A stretch of 64,000 nucleotides of DNA from JAGOCV01 sp049445855 (GCF_049445855.1 NZ_JBMSDV010000001.1:186001-250000); one strand, 5' to 3'; counted from the stretch's first letter, positions 1 through 9,893 are shown. Made by a program: numbers and translations. Notes: generated by a model not told the origin, from the letters alone.

Positions 1-468
1 AACGACCATTTGAACGCAGTGGACCTGTGCGTGATCTGGGGCGTGAACGCGGCCGACGGCGCGTACGAGCGCATCAAGTTCTGGAGCGGCCAGTTCGTCT
101 GCTATTTCCAGACATCCGACATGGCGGTGGCGAAGCCACAGTACTTCCGCGCGCTGTCGAACAACCACCTGCTGACCGACGACCCGGCCATCGCGCGGGC
201 ATTGCGCAAGGTGCGCATCGGTGACCAGATCCGCATCAGCGGCCAACTGGCCGAGTATTCACACAACCACGGCTTTGCCTTCCACCGCGGCACGTCCGTC
301 TCGCGGGACGACACAGGCAACGGCGCCTGCGAAACGATCTTCGTGCGCGACCTGTCGGTGCTGCGTCGCGCGGATGCCTGGCCGCGCTGGCTGTTCTATT
401 GCGGGATTGCAGCATTGCTGCTCGGCCTGTTCGTGTGGTTCGCCACGCCACACAGGCCGAGGGATTGA
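1..468 (+). CDS. Conserved hypothetical protein with a C-terminal membrane anchor, 5' end cut off
   Basis: The reading frame is open from the first base of the window (N-D-H-L-N-A-V-D-L...), so the true start lies upstream; the first in-window start-like codon is TTG at 10. The visible part has a soluble region with an OB-like stretch (IGDQIRISGQLAEYSH) and a well-conserved-looking segment RGTSVSRDDTGNGACETI. One transmembrane helix follows at about residues 126-146 (WLFYCGIAALLLGLFVWFA), then a short basic tail. This pattern fits a C-terminally anchored inner-membrane protein. I do not recognise a function. The gene converges on tctA, with stops only a few bases apart. Confidence 0.6.
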   Translation, partial: NDHLNAVDLCVIWGVNAADGAYERIKFWSGQFVCYFQTSDMAVAKPQYFRALSNNHLLTDDPAIARALRKVRIGDQIRISGQLAEYSHNHGFAFHRGTSVSRDDTGNGACETIFVRDLSVLRRADAWPRWLFYCGIAALLLGLFVWFATPHRPRD

Positions 469-472
469 ACGT

Positions 473-1963
473 TCAGGCCGGCGCCTTGCGGAACAAGCGC
501 ACCGCACGCGGCAACACCAGCACGGAAGCGATGATCACCAGCAGCACGAGCGAACCCGGACGCTGCACGAACACCGTCCAGCTGCCTTCGCCGATGGACA
601 CCGCGTTGCGCATCTGCGCTTCGGCCAGCGGGCCGAGGATCATGCCCACCACCACGGGCGCCGTCGGGAAGTCGTAGCGGCGCATCACCACACCCAGCAG
701 GCCGATGGCATAGAGCAACACCAGATCGAACGCACTCTGGCGCATGCCATACACACCGAGCGTCGAGAAGATCAGGATGCCGGCATACAGGTAGGACTTG
801 GGAATCTTCAGCAGCTTCACCCACAGGCCCACCAGCGGCAGGTTCAGGATGAGCAGCATCACGTTGCCCAGGTACATGGACGCGATGAGTGCCCACACCA
901 GCGATGAATTCTTGTCGAACAGTTGCGGACCGGGCTGGATGCCGTAGTTCTGGAACGCCCCCAGCAGGATGGCCGTGGTGTTGGAGGTCGGGATGCCCAG
1001 CGTGAGCAGCGGGATCAGCGTCGCCGTGATGGCCGCGTTGTTGGCCGCTTCCGGCCCGGCCACGCCTTCGATCGCGCCGGTCGTGCCGAACTCCTCCTTG
1101 TGCTTCGACAGCTTCTTCTCGGTCGCGTAGCTCAGGAAGGTGGGGATCTCGCTGCCGCCCGCAGGAATGGTGCCGAACGGAATTCCGATGCCGGTGGCGC
1201 GCAGCCATGCGGGCCACGAGCGCTTCCACTCCAGCTTCGTCATGTGCACCTTGCTCATCTTGTTCTGCGTCTCGACCGTGCGGCCTTCGTACAGCACGTT
1301 GTAGAGCGCTTCACCCACCGCGAAGAGACCCACCGCGATCAGCACGACCTCGATGCCGTCCATCAGCTCGGGCAGGCCGGCGGTGTAGCGCGCCTGACCG
1401 GAAATCTGGTCGATGCCGATGAGGCCCATCGCCAGGCCGACGAACAGCGCGGTCAGGCCACGCAGCGTGCTCTTGCCCAGCACCGCGCTCACCGTGGTGA
1501 AGGCCAGCACCATCAGCAGGAAATATTCGGGCGGGCCGAGACGCACCGCGTATTCCGCCACCATGGGCGCGAAGAAGGTGACGACCACCGTGGCGATGGT
1601 GCCGGCCACGAAAGAGCCGATGGCCGCGGTTGCGAGCGCCGCGCCCGCGCGGCCGTTCTTGGCCATCTTGTTGCCCTCCATGGCCGTGACCATGGAGCCG
1701 GATTCACCGGGCGTGTTCAGCAGGATGGAGGTGGTCGAGCCGCCGTACATCGCACCGTAGTAGATGCCGGAGAAGAAGATCATCGACGCCGTCGGGTCGA
1801 CCTTGGTGGTGATGGGCAGCAGCATGGCCACCGCAACAGCCGGGCCGATGCCGGGCAGCACGCCGACTGCGGTGCCGATGATGCAGCCGACGAAGGCCCA
1901 CAGCAGGTTGATGGGCGTGGCGGCCGTGGCGAAGCCCGCCAGCAACTGGTTCAGGATATCCAT
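473..1963 (-). CDS. tctA: Tripartite tricarboxylate transporter large permease TctA
   Basis: This is the large membrane subunit of a tripartite tricarboxylate transporter, a secondary ion-driven uptake system for citrate-like or other carboxylates. The 496 residues match the TctA family length and are almost entirely hydrophobic helices. The family signature GVLPGIGP is at residues 34-41, and a second conserved glycine/proline-rich loop reads [20 protein letters not shown]. An AAAGAGA-type ribosome site precedes the ATG. It is the last gene of tctC-tctB-tctA, 22 bases after tctB. The substrate cannot be read from the sequence. Confidence 0.95.
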   Translation of the reverse strand: MDILNQLLAGFATAATPINLLWAFVGCIIGTAVGVLPGIGPAVAVAMLLPITTKVDPTASMIFFSGIYYGAMYGGSTTSILLNTPGESGSMVTAMEGNKMAKNGRAGAALATAAIGSFVAGTIATVVVTFFAPMVAEYAVRLGPPEYFLLMVLAFTTVSAVLGKSTLRGLTALFVGLAMGLIGIDQISGQARYTAGLPELMDGIEVVLIAVGLFAVGEALYNVLYEGRTVETQNKMSKVHMTKLEWKRSWPAWLRATGIGIPFGTIPAGGSEIPTFLSYATEKKLSKHKEEFGTTGAIEGVAGPEAANNAAITATLIPLLTLGIPTSNTTAILLGAFQNYGIQPGPQLFDKNSSLVWALIASMYLGNVMLLILNLPLVGLWVKLLKIPKSYLYAGILIFSTLGVYGMRQSAFDLVLLYAIGLLGVVMRRYDFPTAPVVVGMILGPLAEAQMRNAVSIGEGSWTVFVQRPGSLVLLVIIASVLVLPRAVRLFRKAPA

Positions 1964-1985
1964 GTTGTCTCTTTATCTACGGAAA

Positions 1986-2498
1986 TCAGAGCCAGCCGGT
2001 GGACGTGAGCCCGGGGAGGCTGATGGCCAGCAGTTGCGTGAACATCCAGTACACAGGCGCCGCAATGGCGATGCCGATGGCGCTGTCGATCAGCAGCGCC
2101 TTGATGCCCAGGTCGAGCCGGCCTTCCGAACTGCGGAAGCCGCGTACGGCAAGCACGAAGCACAGCGCGCAACTCAGGATGAAGCCGATGGTCGTGATGA
2201 GCGCCGCGTTGAGCAGCAGCCCTGCAGACACCCAGGCAAAGCCTGCCCAGTCGCCCCGCCCGGCACCGGAGCCCTCTTCGAGGTCCCGGTAGCCGCCGGA
2301 TTGCGCTTCCCAGACCAGAAAGCCGCCGCACGCCAGCAGCGCAACGCTCACCACCCACGGCAGGAAGTTGGGGCCGACGCCGCCGTAGCCTGCGTCGGAA
2401 GAGGTTTGCGCTGCGCCGGCGGCCAGCACCAGTGCCACGAGGGCAAGGGCACCGCCAACCAGCGATTGCAGCGTCGTGGAACGGGAAGAGTGCTGCAT
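1986..2498 (-). CDS. tctB: Tripartite tricarboxylate transporter small permease TctB
   Basis: This is the small four-helix membrane subunit of the tripartite tricarboxylate transporter, which pairs with TctA. The 170 residues contain hydrophobic segments near 13-30, 48-62, about 88-120 and 135-160. The motif GYGGVGPNFLPWVVSVALL fits the family pattern of a periplasmic loop leading into helix 2. TctB sequences are poorly conserved, so the assignment leans on size, topology and position: it lies 10 bases after tctC and directly before tctA. Confidence 0.9.
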   Translation of the reverse strand: MQHSSRSTTLQSLVGGALALVALVLAAGAAQTSSDAGYGGVGPNFLPWVVSVALLACGGFLVWEAQSGGYRDLEEGSGAGRGDWAGFAWVSAGLLLNAALITTIGFILSCALCFVLAVRGFRSSEGRLDLGIKALLIDSAIGIAIAAPVYWMFTQLLAISLPGLTSTGWL

Positions 2499-2508
2499 GG
2501 TCCCGCCG

Positions 2509-3465
2509 TCAGATCATGCCGGACTTGACCATGGTGGCGCGCAGGCTCGCGAACTCGTTGTCCACGAAGTTGCCGAATGCGTCGCCGGTCATGTAGGCCT
2601 CGGTCCAGCCGTTCTTTTCCATCGCCTCGCCCCAGACCTTGGTCTTGGTCGCCTTGATGATCAGGTCGGTGAGTTCCTTGCGCTGGGCGGCGGTGATGCC
2701 GGGTGCGCCATAGACGCCGCGCCAGTTGCCGATTTCCACGTTGATGCCCTGCTCCTTGAGCGTAGGGATGTTCACGCCCTTGAGCCTGGTGGCCGACGTG
2801 ACGGCGATGCCCTTCATCTTGCCGGTGTCGATGTATTCGGCGAACTCGCTGTAGCCGCTGCCGCCGACGGTGACGTTGCCACCCAGGATGGCTGCCGTGG
2901 CCTCACCGCCCCCACGGAACGCGACGTAGTTGATCCTGGCCGGGTCGACGCCGACTTCGCGGGCGATCATCGCGGCCGCAATGTGCTCGGTGGAGCCGCG
3001 CGAACCGCCACCCCACTTGACGCTGCCCGGGTCTTTCTTGAGCTGTTCGATCACGTCCTTCATGGACTTGTGCGGCGAGTTGGGCGGCAGCACGAACACG
3101 TTGTATTCGCTGGTCAGGCGCGCCAGCGGCGTGGCCTGCGACAGGTTCACCGGCGGCTTGCCGGTGATGATGCCGCCGACCATGACGGCGCCCATCACCA
3201 TCAGCGCATTCGGGTCGCCCTTGCTGGCGTTCACGAATTGCGCGAGGCCGATGGCACCGGCGGCGCCGCCCTTGTTGTCGTAGCTGACCGAGCTGGCACC
3301 GGCCTCCTGGAGGGCACGGCCGAGCGCGCGGCCCGTCGTGTCCCAGCCACCACCGGGGTTGGCGGGGATCATCATCTTGATGTTGGCGGCAGCCAGTGCC
3401 GACAGGGGCAGGCCACCGGCAGCCACGAGAGCGGCCATGGATTTCAGGAACGTGTCGCGACGCAT
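2509..3465 (-). CDS. tctC: Tripartite tricarboxylate transporter substrate-binding protein (TctC / Bug family)
   Basis: This is the periplasmic receptor of the tripartite transporter, of the large Bug family typical of Burkholderiales. I chose the start at MRRDTFLKSMAALVAAGG because it gives a clean signal peptide (basic N terminus, hydrophobic core, cleavage near ALAA) and has an AGGAGA ribosome site six bases upstream. The frame could be extended by 24 residues, but that would bury the signal peptide. The mature protein is about 292 residues. Early motifs ANPGGGWDTTGRALGR and later YDNKGGAAGAIG are hallmarks of Bug receptors. First gene of the operon, divergent from tctD. Confidence 0.93.
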   Translation of the reverse strand: MRRDTFLKSMAALVAAGGLPLSALAAANIKMMIPANPGGGWDTTGRALGRALQEAGASSVSYDNKGGAAGAIGLAQFVNASKGDPNALMVMGAVMVGGIITGKPPVNLSQATPLARLTSEYNVFVLPPNSPHKSMKDVIEQLKKDPGSVKWGGGSRGSTEHIAAAMIAREVGVDPARINYVAFRGGGEATAAILGGNVTVGGSGYSEFAEYIDTGKMKGIAVTSATRLKGVNIPTLKEQGINVEIGNWRGVYGAPGITAAQRKELTDLIIKATKTKVWGEAMEKNGWTEAYMTGDAFGNFVDNEFASLRATMVKSGMI

Positions 3466-3593
3466 ACGTGTCTCCTCTTGGGGTTGTCGAACGGTGGCGA
3501 TGATGCGCCGCATCCCTGTCAGTTGGCTGTCCGGCACACTAGGGAAAGTACCGAGCGCCCTGCCCGGTTCGCAACGCGCTGTAATCTCGGCCC

Positions 3594-4280
3594 ATGAAGC
3601 TCCTGCTCGTCGAAGACGAACCCGCCATGCAGGCGACGCTGCGGCGCGCCCTGCTCAATCGCGGCATGGACGTGCAGGCCTGCGGCGACGGCCTGCAGGC
3701 GCTGGCCATCTGGAAGTCCACGCGTTTCGACGTCATCGTGCTCGACCTCTCGCTGCCCGGCCTGGACGGCCTGCAGGTGCTGGAGCAGGCGCGCTCGGCA
3801 GGCCTGCGCACGCCGGTCATCATCCTCACGGCGCGCGGCACGGTGGGCGACCGCGTCATCGGCCTGAAGACCGGCGCCGACGACTACCTCGCCAAGCCCT
3901 TCGACCTGGACGAACTCGAAGCCCGTCTGCATGCCCTGCACCGCCGTGCGGCCGAGCGCGGCGACGCGGTGAACCCGGCCGGCAACACCCAGAGCGTCGG
4001 TCCGCTGCGGCACGAACGGCACAACGGCGCGATCTACCTGCGCGACGAGGTGATGGAACTCGCCCCGCGTGAGCTCACGCTGCTGCAGGCATTGATGGCG
4101 ACGCCCGGCAAGGCGGTTTCCAAGGAACGGCTGTTCACGCTCGTCTTTCCCGGCGAGGCCGACGTGCAGTACGAGGCCATCGAAGTGGTCGTCTACCGGC
4201 TGCGCAAGAAGCTCGCCGGCACCGGCGTCTCGCTGATGACGCTGCGCGGCCTGGGCTATTTGCTGAAGGTGGACGATTGA
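3594..4280 (+). CDS. tctD: OmpR-family response regulator TctD
   Basis: DNA-binding response regulator of 228 residues. The receiver domain (about 1-118) has the acidic pair E7-D8, phospho-acceptor D51 (VIVLDLSLPG), T79 and K101 (AKPF). The C-terminal winged helix (about 130-225) contains ELTLLQALMATPGKAVSKER and ends RGLGYLLKVDD, typical of the OmpR/PhoB class. Its position divergent from tctCBA and directly upstream of a kinase supports TctD, which in the known family activates tct genes when tricarboxylates are present. The stop overlaps the TTG start of tctE. Confidence 0.9.
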   Translation: MKLLLVEDEPAMQATLRRALLNRGMDVQACGDGLQALAIWKSTRFDVIVLDLSLPGLDGLQVLEQARSAGLRTPVIILTARGTVGDRVIGLKTGADDYLAKPFDLDELEARLHALHRRAAERGDAVNPAGNTQSVGPLRHERHNGAIYLRDEVMELAPRELTLLQALMATPGKAVSKERLFTLVFPGEADVQYEAIEVVVYRLRKKLAGTGVSLMTLRGLGYLLKVDD

Positions 4281-5749
4281 GCCGCGCGACCACACCGGCC
4301 AGGCCGGCGCGCACCGTCTCGCTGCGGCGCTACTTGCTCGTGGGCATCCTGCTGCCTGCAGCGTTGCTGATCACGGTGAACGCGGTGGGGCTGTACCGCC
4401 AGACCTTCCGCGCGGTGAACACAGCGTACGACCGCACACTGCTCGCGTCGGCCAAGACCATCAGCGAGCAACTGGACGTGACGGGCTTCGACGATGAAGC
4501 GCGCATCCGCGCGACGGTGCCCTACTCCGCGCTCGAGGCCTTCGAGGCCGACAACCAGAGCCGCATGTTCTACCGCGTCTCCAGCCTGCGAGGCGAGATC
4601 GTCTCGGGCTTCGACGAACTGCCACCGTGGCTGGGCCGGATGCCAGACAAGACAACTTACGCGGCACTCGTGCATTTCTACGACACCACCTTCCGCAACC
4701 AGCCGGTGCGGGTGGGCGTGCTGCTGCAGCCGGTGGTCAGCGCGAACGGGCGCGGCATGGCCGTGATCCAGGTCGCCGAGACGCTGGAACTGCGCGAGAA
4801 CCTCACACGGCAGATCCTGCTCGATACGGTGACGCGCGAAGCGGCGCTCGTGCTCGTGATCGCGTTCATCACTGTGCTCGTGGTGCAGCGCGCCACGCGG
4901 CCCGTGCGGCGCATGAGCGCTGAACTCGCCACGCGGCCCGAGGACGATCTCACGCCCATCGATGCGCCCCATGCGCCGCGCGAATTGCTGCCGATGATCG
5001 AGGCCACCAACGGCCTGATGGAACGGTTGTCACACCTGCTGGAGCACCAGAAGCGCTTCGTGCGCGATGCGTCGCACCAGTTGCGCACGCCGCTCGCCGT
5101 GTTGCGCGCACAGGTGCAGTCCGCCCTGCGCGGCGATGTGGAACCGAAGCAGGCGCTCGCCGAAATCGAGGACACGGTCGAGCGCGCCACCCAGCTGGCC
5201 AACCAGATGCTGGCGCTCGCCAAGGTGGAGCAGTTGCGCCAGCAGGCGGACGCAACGGTGGTGGACTGGGCGGAGATCGTGCGAAACGTCGCACTCGACC
5301 TCTCACCGCTCATGGCCGACCGCGACCTCGACTTCAGCATCGACACGCAATCCGCCCCGGTGCACGCACATGAATGGATGCTGCGCGAACTCTCGCGCAA
5401 CCTGCTGCACAACGCCATCAAGCATTCGCCCGAACACGGACGGTTGCACGTGAGCCTGGTGTCGGACACACGGCATGCGGCGCTCACCGTTTCCGACAGC
5501 GGACCGGGCATTTCGGGGGAATTGCGGCGGCGGCTGTTCCAGCCGTTTTCGCCGGGCGACACGCGCGGCGGATCGGGTCTGGGCCTGGCCATCTGCCGTG
5601 AGATCGTGCAGGCGCTCGAAGGCAGCATCACGCTGGACAACCGCGAGCAGCTGGGGCGCGTCGCCGGGCTCGATGCCACGGTGCGCCTGCCGGTCATGAC
5701 ACCCCCTGTCACACCGGCCGCCACACCGCTGGTACAGAATGAGGGCTGA
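4277..5749 (+). CDS. tctE: Sensor histidine kinase TctE
   Basis: Inner-membrane sensor kinase partner of TctD. A TTG start overlaps the tctD stop, giving 490 residues that begin with a basic stretch before TM1 (about 19-39). A periplasmic sensor domain follows (about 40-185), of the kind seen in TctE/QseC kinases, then TM2 (about 187-204), a HAMP-like segment, and HisKA with phospho-acceptor H267 (DASHQLRTPLAVL). The ATPase domain has the N box (RNLLHNAIKHS), G1 box (DSGPGIS) and G2 box (GGSGLGLAI). TctE is expected to sense an external carboxylate. The stop overlaps the next gene by one base, so the three genes are probably cotranscribed. Confidence 0.9.
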   Translation: MSRATTPARPARTVSLRRYLLVGILLPAALLITVNAVGLYRQTFRAVNTAYDRTLLASAKTISEQLDVTGFDDEARIRATVPYSALEAFEADNQSRMFYRVSSLRGEIVSGFDELPPWLGRMPDKTTYAALVHFYDTTFRNQPVRVGVLLQPVVSANGRGMAVIQVAETLELRENLTRQILLDTVTREAALVLVIAFITVLVVQRATRPVRRMSAELATRPEDDLTPIDAPHAPRELLPMIEATNGLMERLSHLLEHQKRFVRDASHQLRTPLAVLRAQVQSALRGDVEPKQALAEIEDTVERATQLANQMLALAKVEQLRQQADATVVDWAEIVRNVALDLSPLMADRDLDFSIDTQSAPVHAHEWMLRELSRNLLHNAIKHSPEHGRLHVSLVSDTRHAALTVSDSGPGISGELRRRLFQPFSPGDTRGGSGLGLAICREIVQALEGSITLDNREQLGRVAGLDATVRLPVMTPPVTPAATPLVQNEG

Positions 5750-6153
5750 TGGAAAAACTCCGCATCGACAAATGGCTGTGGGCCGCGCGCTTCTACAAGA
5801 CGCGGTCGCTCGCCGCGCAGGACATCGAGAAAGGCCGTGTGCATGTGAATGGCCAGGAAGCCAAGGCTTCGCGCGAGGTCCGGCCCGGCGACATGGTGGA
5901 TCTGCGCGATCTCGTCTCGACCCGCACGATCAAGGTGCTCGGCCTCTCGGGCACGCGCGGGCCGGCACCCACGGCGCGGCTGCTCTACGAGGAAACCGCG
6001 GAGAGCCAGCAACGTCGCGCCCAGGCCGTGGAGCAGCGGCGCTTCGAGCCCGCCCAATCGCTGGAGCACGGTCGCCCCACCAAGCGCGACCGCCGCGACC
6101 TCGAGCGCGAGAAAAACAGCTGGGGCGACCGCTGGAGCGCCTCGCTGGATTGA
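5749..6153 (+). CDS. hslR: S4-domain RNA-binding protein, Hsp15 family
   Basis: The 134-residue basic protein begins with an S4 RNA-binding domain (about 5-65): LRIDKWLWAARFYKTRS, GRVHVNGQEAK, VRPGDMVDL. The tail is rich in Arg, Glu and Lys (RPTKRDRRDLEREKNSW). This is the Hsp15 layout; in E. coli Hsp15 binds 50S subunits carrying a stalled nascent chain and helps recycle them. The ATG shares its A with the tctE stop, so it is probably cotranscribed with tctDE although functionally unrelated. Confidence 0.88.
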   Translation: MEKLRIDKWLWAARFYKTRSLAAQDIEKGRVHVNGQEAKASREVRPGDMVDLRDLVSTRTIKVLGLSGTRGPAPTARLLYEETAESQQRRAQAVEQRRFEPAQSLEHGRPTKRDRRDLEREKNSWGDRWSASLD

Positions 6154-6269
6154 GGCGTCCCGGCCAACGGGTACGGTTCCTGCTTCGGGCTTTCACTATG
6201 GGCTGGCAGCAGCGCATGTGCTGTACTGACAGCGTCCCATCCTTGTTCCCTATCCAGAGGAGTGATCCC

Positions 6270-7223
6270 ATGAAACTGAAGCATCTTGCCACCGCCGTCG
6301 TCGCGGCCATCGCACTGACGGGCACCGTGTCTGCCCAGCAGTTCTTCCGCATCGGCACGGGCGGCACCGCCGGCACCTATTACCCCGTTGGCGGCATGAT
6401 CGCCAACGCCGTGTCCCAGCCCGGCAAGATCGTGGTGACAGCCCAGGCCAGCAACGGTTCGCTGGCCAACGTGAACGCCATCGCCGGCGGCTCGCTCGAA
6501 TCCGGCTTCAGCCAGTCCGACGTGGCCACCTGGGGCCAGAAGGGCACCGGCATCTTCGAAGGCAAGCCCAACATCCCCGACCTGCGCCTCATCGCCAACC
6601 TGTACCCCGAAAGCGTTCACGTCGTGGTCAAGAAAGGTTCGGGCATCAAGAGCGTGGCCGACCTCAAGGGCAAGCGCGTCGCGCTGGACGAACCCGGTTC
6701 GGGCACGCTGGTGAATGCGCGCCTGATCCTGGCCGCCTATGGCGTGAAGGAGTCGGACATCAAGCCCGAATACATCAAGCCCAACCAGGCCGGCGACAAG
6801 ATGAAGGACGGCTCCCTCGACGCCTTCTTCTTCGTGGGCGGCGCACCGGCCGGTGCCATCGCCGAGCTCGCCAGCTCGGGCAGCGGCATCGAACTGCTGC
6901 CGCTGGACGGCCCGCAAGCCGAAGGCCTGCGCATGGCCAGCCCCTTCTTCGCCGTGGATGAAATCCCCACCGGCGCCTACAAGGACACCGCAGGCGTGAA
7001 GACGCTGGCCGTGGGCGCGCAATGGGTCACCAGCGCGAAGGCCGACACCGACACGGTCTACCAGATCACGAAGGCCCTGTTCAGCGACGCCACGCAGAAA
7101 ACACTGCAGGCCGGTCATGCCAAGGGCAAGATGATCACGCTGCAGAACGCGGTGAAGGGTGCCGGCATCCCGTTCCACCCGGGCGCCGAGAGGTTCTACA
7201 AGGAAGCCGGCGTCCTGAAGTAA
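6270..7223 (+). CDS. TAXI-family TRAP transporter substrate-binding protein
   Basis: Periplasmic receptor of a TRAP-TAXI transporter, 317 residues. The ATG has a good AGAGG site upstream and opens a signal peptide (MKLKHLATAVVAAIALTGTVSA, cleavage near residue 22). The mature N terminus FFRIGTGGTAGTYYPVGG is the signature of the TAXI family, which binds glutamate/glutamine or related ligands in the studied members. Three bases separate it from the fused permease gene, so the two form one transporter unit. The exact ligand is not deducible. Confidence 0.92.
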   Translation: MKLKHLATAVVAAIALTGTVSAQQFFRIGTGGTAGTYYPVGGMIANAVSQPGKIVVTAQASNGSLANVNAIAGGSLESGFSQSDVATWGQKGTGIFEGKPNIPDLRLIANLYPESVHVVVKKGSGIKSVADLKGKRVALDEPGSGTLVNARLILAAYGVKESDIKPEYIKPNQAGDKMKDGSLDAFFFVGGAPAGAIAELASSGSGIELLPLDGPQAEGLRMASPFFAVDEIPTGAYKDTAGVKTLAVGAQWVTSAKADTDTVYQITKALFSDATQKTLQAGHAKGKMITLQNAVKGAGIPFHPGAERFYKEAGVLK

Positions 7224-7226
7224 AGC

Positions 7227-9431
7227 ATGACGGAAGCAGCAGCCACCATCCTCCCTGACGACAGGAAACTCCAGGAACTCGAGGAGAAGTTCGACCCCGA
7301 GATGCGATTCCGCCCCACCGTGCCACCGGCCACGGTGATCGTGAAGTGGCTGCTGATCGCGCTGTCGTGCTTCCACTACTACACCGCAGGTTTCGGCCTG
7401 CTGCGCGAAACCACGCACCGTGGCGTGCACATGGCCTTCGTGCTGAGCCTGATCTTCCTGGTGTTCGCCGGAAGCAGGAAGGCCCAGCAGCAGGAGATGC
7501 GCCACAGCTGGTCGACACCGGGCGGCGTGCCGCTGGTCGACTGGCTGCTGGGCATCTGCTGCGCACTGAGCGTCCTGTACATCCCCTATGTCTTCGACGG
7601 CCTGGCGTTCCGCGTCGGCAACCCGAGCATGACCGACGTGGTCTTCGGCTCGGTCCTGTTCTTCACCCTGCTCGAAGCCACGCGGCGCAGCATGGGATGG
7701 CCGCTTCCGGTCATCGCGCTGTTGTTCACCACGTATTCGCTGTTCGGGCCCTATTTCCCCGGCCTGCTGCAGCACTCGGGCGCGAGCTGGTCACAGTTCA
7801 TCAACCACCAGTACCTCACGAGTCAGGGCATTTACGGCGTGGCCGTGGGCGTGGTGGCGACTTATGTCTTCCACTTCGTGCTGTTCGGCGTGCTGGCCAC
7901 GCGCATCGGGCTGGGCCAGCTGTTCCTGGACATCGCGTCGAGCGTCGCGGGCCGCTATGCGGGCGGTCCGGCCAAGGTGAGCGTGTTCGGTTCGGCGCTG
8001 TTCGGCATGCTGAGCGGCTCGTCGGTGGCCAATGCGGTCACCGTCGGCTCGCTGACGATTCCCGCGATGATCCGCGTGGGTTATCAGCGGCATTTCGCGG
8101 CGGCTGTCGAAGCCGCGTCGTCGACGGGCGGGCAGATCACACCGCCGGTACTGGGCGCTGCGGCGTTCCTGATGATCGAATTCCTGAACGTGCCGTACCA
8201 GACCATCATCGCCGCGGCGGTGGTGCCGGCGTTCATGCACTTCTTCGGCGTGTTCATGCAGGTGCACTTCGAAGCCAAGCGCTACGGCCTGCGCGGCCTG
8301 ACGGACGAGGAAATGCCCCGGCTGCGCCAGAGCCTCAAGCTGCGCTGGCCCACGCTGATCCCGCTGGTCCTGCTCATCACCATCCTGGTGAGCGGTCGCA
8401 CGCCCTACCTCGCGGCCTTTGTCGGCATCACCTCGTGCGCCATCGTCGGCGTGACCACACAGGCCAGCGGCAACCGCGCCGCCAACTGGGTGCTGATGAT
8501 CCTGCTGCATGTCGCGCTGATTGCCATCGCCTTCGCCACCGGCAACGAGTGGATCAAGCTCGGCATCCTGGCCGTGGGCGTTGCGCTTGCGTTTGCAGGG
8601 CGGCACTTCCTCAAGGTGACCGGCCGCATCGGGTATGGCGTGCTGGTCGAGGCCTTCGAGACCGGCGCCAAATACGCGCTCGCGGTCGGCGCAGCGGCAG
8701 CCACCGTGGGCATTGTCATCGGCGTGGTCACGCTGACCGGTGTGGGTTTCAAGATCAGCTACATCATCACGTCGTGGGCGAATGCCATCGCAGGCGGGCT
8801 CGCGGCTTTCGTGCCGGCCGCCATTGCTTCGCCCAACGGCATGGCCTTGTTTGCCGCGCTGCTGATGACCGGCATCGTCTGCATCCTGATGGGCTGCGGC
8901 ATCCCGACCACGGCCAACTACATCATCATGGTGACGGTGGCAGCGCCGACGCTGGTACAACTCGGCGTGGAGCCGCTGGTGGCGCACTTCTTCGTCTTCT
9001 ACTACGGTGTGCTGGCGGACATCACACCGCCGGTGGCGCTGGCCGCGTATGCGGCGGCCGGCATGGCCGGCAGCGACCCGTTCAAGACCGGCAACACGGC
9101 GTTCAGGCTCGGCATGGCCAAGGTTCTGGTGCCTTTCGTGTTCGTGTTCTCGCCATCGCTGCTGCTGGTGGCCAAGGGCTTCACTTGGTTCGACTTCGTC
9201 GTCACGTTTGTCGGGTGCGTGGCAGGCATCACCATACTTGCATCTGCGCTGAGCCGCTTCTTCCTGGTCGAAATGAAGCGGTGGGAACAGATCGTCTGCA
9301 TCATCGCGGCTTTGCTGATGGTGTATCCGGGTCTCGCCAGCACCCTGACCGGCGTGGCGCTGACGGTGCCCATGCTGCTGAGACATTTCGCTGCATGGCG
9401 TAACACTGGCAGGAGTACAGTGGTCGCTTGA
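7227..9431 (+). CDS. TRAP transporter permease, fused small and large membrane subunits (TAXI-associated)
   Basis: The 734 residues combine a 4-TM small subunit (about residues 35-180) with a 12-TM large subunit. This fusion is the norm for transporters that use TAXI receptors. Large-subunit motifs include FGSALFGMLSGSSVANAVTVGS and SSTGGQITPPVLGAAAFLM in one half, with the inverted-repeat counterpart MGCGIPTTANYIIMVTVAAP and ADITPPVALAAYAAAGMAG in the other. Substrate uptake is driven by an ion gradient, usually Na+. It begins three bases after the receptor stop. Confidence 0.93.
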   Translation: MTEAAATILPDDRKLQELEEKFDPEMRFRPTVPPATVIVKWLLIALSCFHYYTAGFGLLRETTHRGVHMAFVLSLIFLVFAGSRKAQQQEMRHSWSTPGGVPLVDWLLGICCALSVLYIPYVFDGLAFRVGNPSMTDVVFGSVLFFTLLEATRRSMGWPLPVIALLFTTYSLFGPYFPGLLQHSGASWSQFINHQYLTSQGIYGVAVGVVATYVFHFVLFGVLATRIGLGQLFLDIASSVAGRYAGGPAKVSVFGSALFGMLSGSSVANAVTVGSLTIPAMIRVGYQRHFAAAVEAASSTGGQITPPVLGAAAFLMIEFLNVPYQTIIAAAVVPAFMHFFGVFMQVHFEAKRYGLRGLTDEEMPRLRQSLKLRWPTLIPLVLLITILVSGRTPYLAAFVGITSCAIVGVTTQASGNRAANWVLMILLHVALIAIAFATGNEWIKLGILAVGVALAFAGRHFLKVTGRIGYGVLVEAFETGAKYALAVGAAAATVGIVIGVVTLTGVGFKISYIITSWANAIAGGLAAFVPAAIASPNGMALFAALLMTGIVCILMGCGIPTTANYIIMVTVAAPTLVQLGVEPLVAHFFVFYYGVLADITPPVALAAYAAAGMAGSDPFKTGNTAFRLGMAKVLVPFVFVFSPSLLLVAKGFTWFDFVVTFVGCVAGITILASALSRFFLVEMKRWEQIVCIIAALLMVYPGLASTLTGVALTVPMLLRHFAAWRNTGRSTVVA

Positions 9432-9443
9432 TCAGGAGACCAC

Positions 9444-9854
9444 ATGACGCAGGAAACTTCGACCAGCACCTGGGTGCTCGCCTATCTCGCGGCACTCGCC
9501 GCCGTTGCCGTGCTCGACGGCATCTGGCTGGGTTTTCTCGCGCGTGACTTCTACAAGCAGGAGATGGGCGCTCTCATGACGGAAAGCGTTCGCATCGCGC
9601 CAGCTGCTGCGTTCTACTTGCTCTACCCTGCCGGGCTCGTCTTCCTCGTCGGCGGTGCGAATCCCGGTAGCTGGAGTGAAGCCCTGCTGCGCGGCGCAGT
9701 GGTGGGCCTGATGGCGTATGGCGCCTATGACATGACCAACCTCGCCACGCTCAAGGGCTGGTCATTGAAGCTCAGCCTGGTCGATGTGGCATGGGGCACC
9801 TTCGTGTCAGCGGCCGCTGCAGCAGCGATGCAGGCCGTCCGCGTGTCACGTTGA
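9444..9854 (+). CDS. DUF2177 family membrane protein
   Basis: Small integral membrane protein of 136 residues with about four helices. Motifs DGIWLGFLARDFYKQEMG near residues 25-42 and YGAYDMTNLATLKGWSLKLSLVDVAWG near 93-119 are characteristic of DUF2177, a family of unknown function. A GATCAGGAGACC stretch gives a strong ribosome site. It follows the TRAP permease by 12 bases and may be cotranscribed by position only. It converges on the zinc-ribbon gene. Confidence 0.82.
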   Translation: MTQETSTSTWVLAYLAALAAVAVLDGIWLGFLARDFYKQEMGALMTESVRIAPAAAFYLLYPAGLVFLVGGANPGSWSEALLRGAVVGLMAYGAYDMTNLATLKGWSLKLSLVDVAWGTFVSAAAAAAMQAVRVSR

Positions 9855-9893
9855 TGCCCCTTTGATGCCCCGTTGTTGCCAGCGCCGCTCCGG

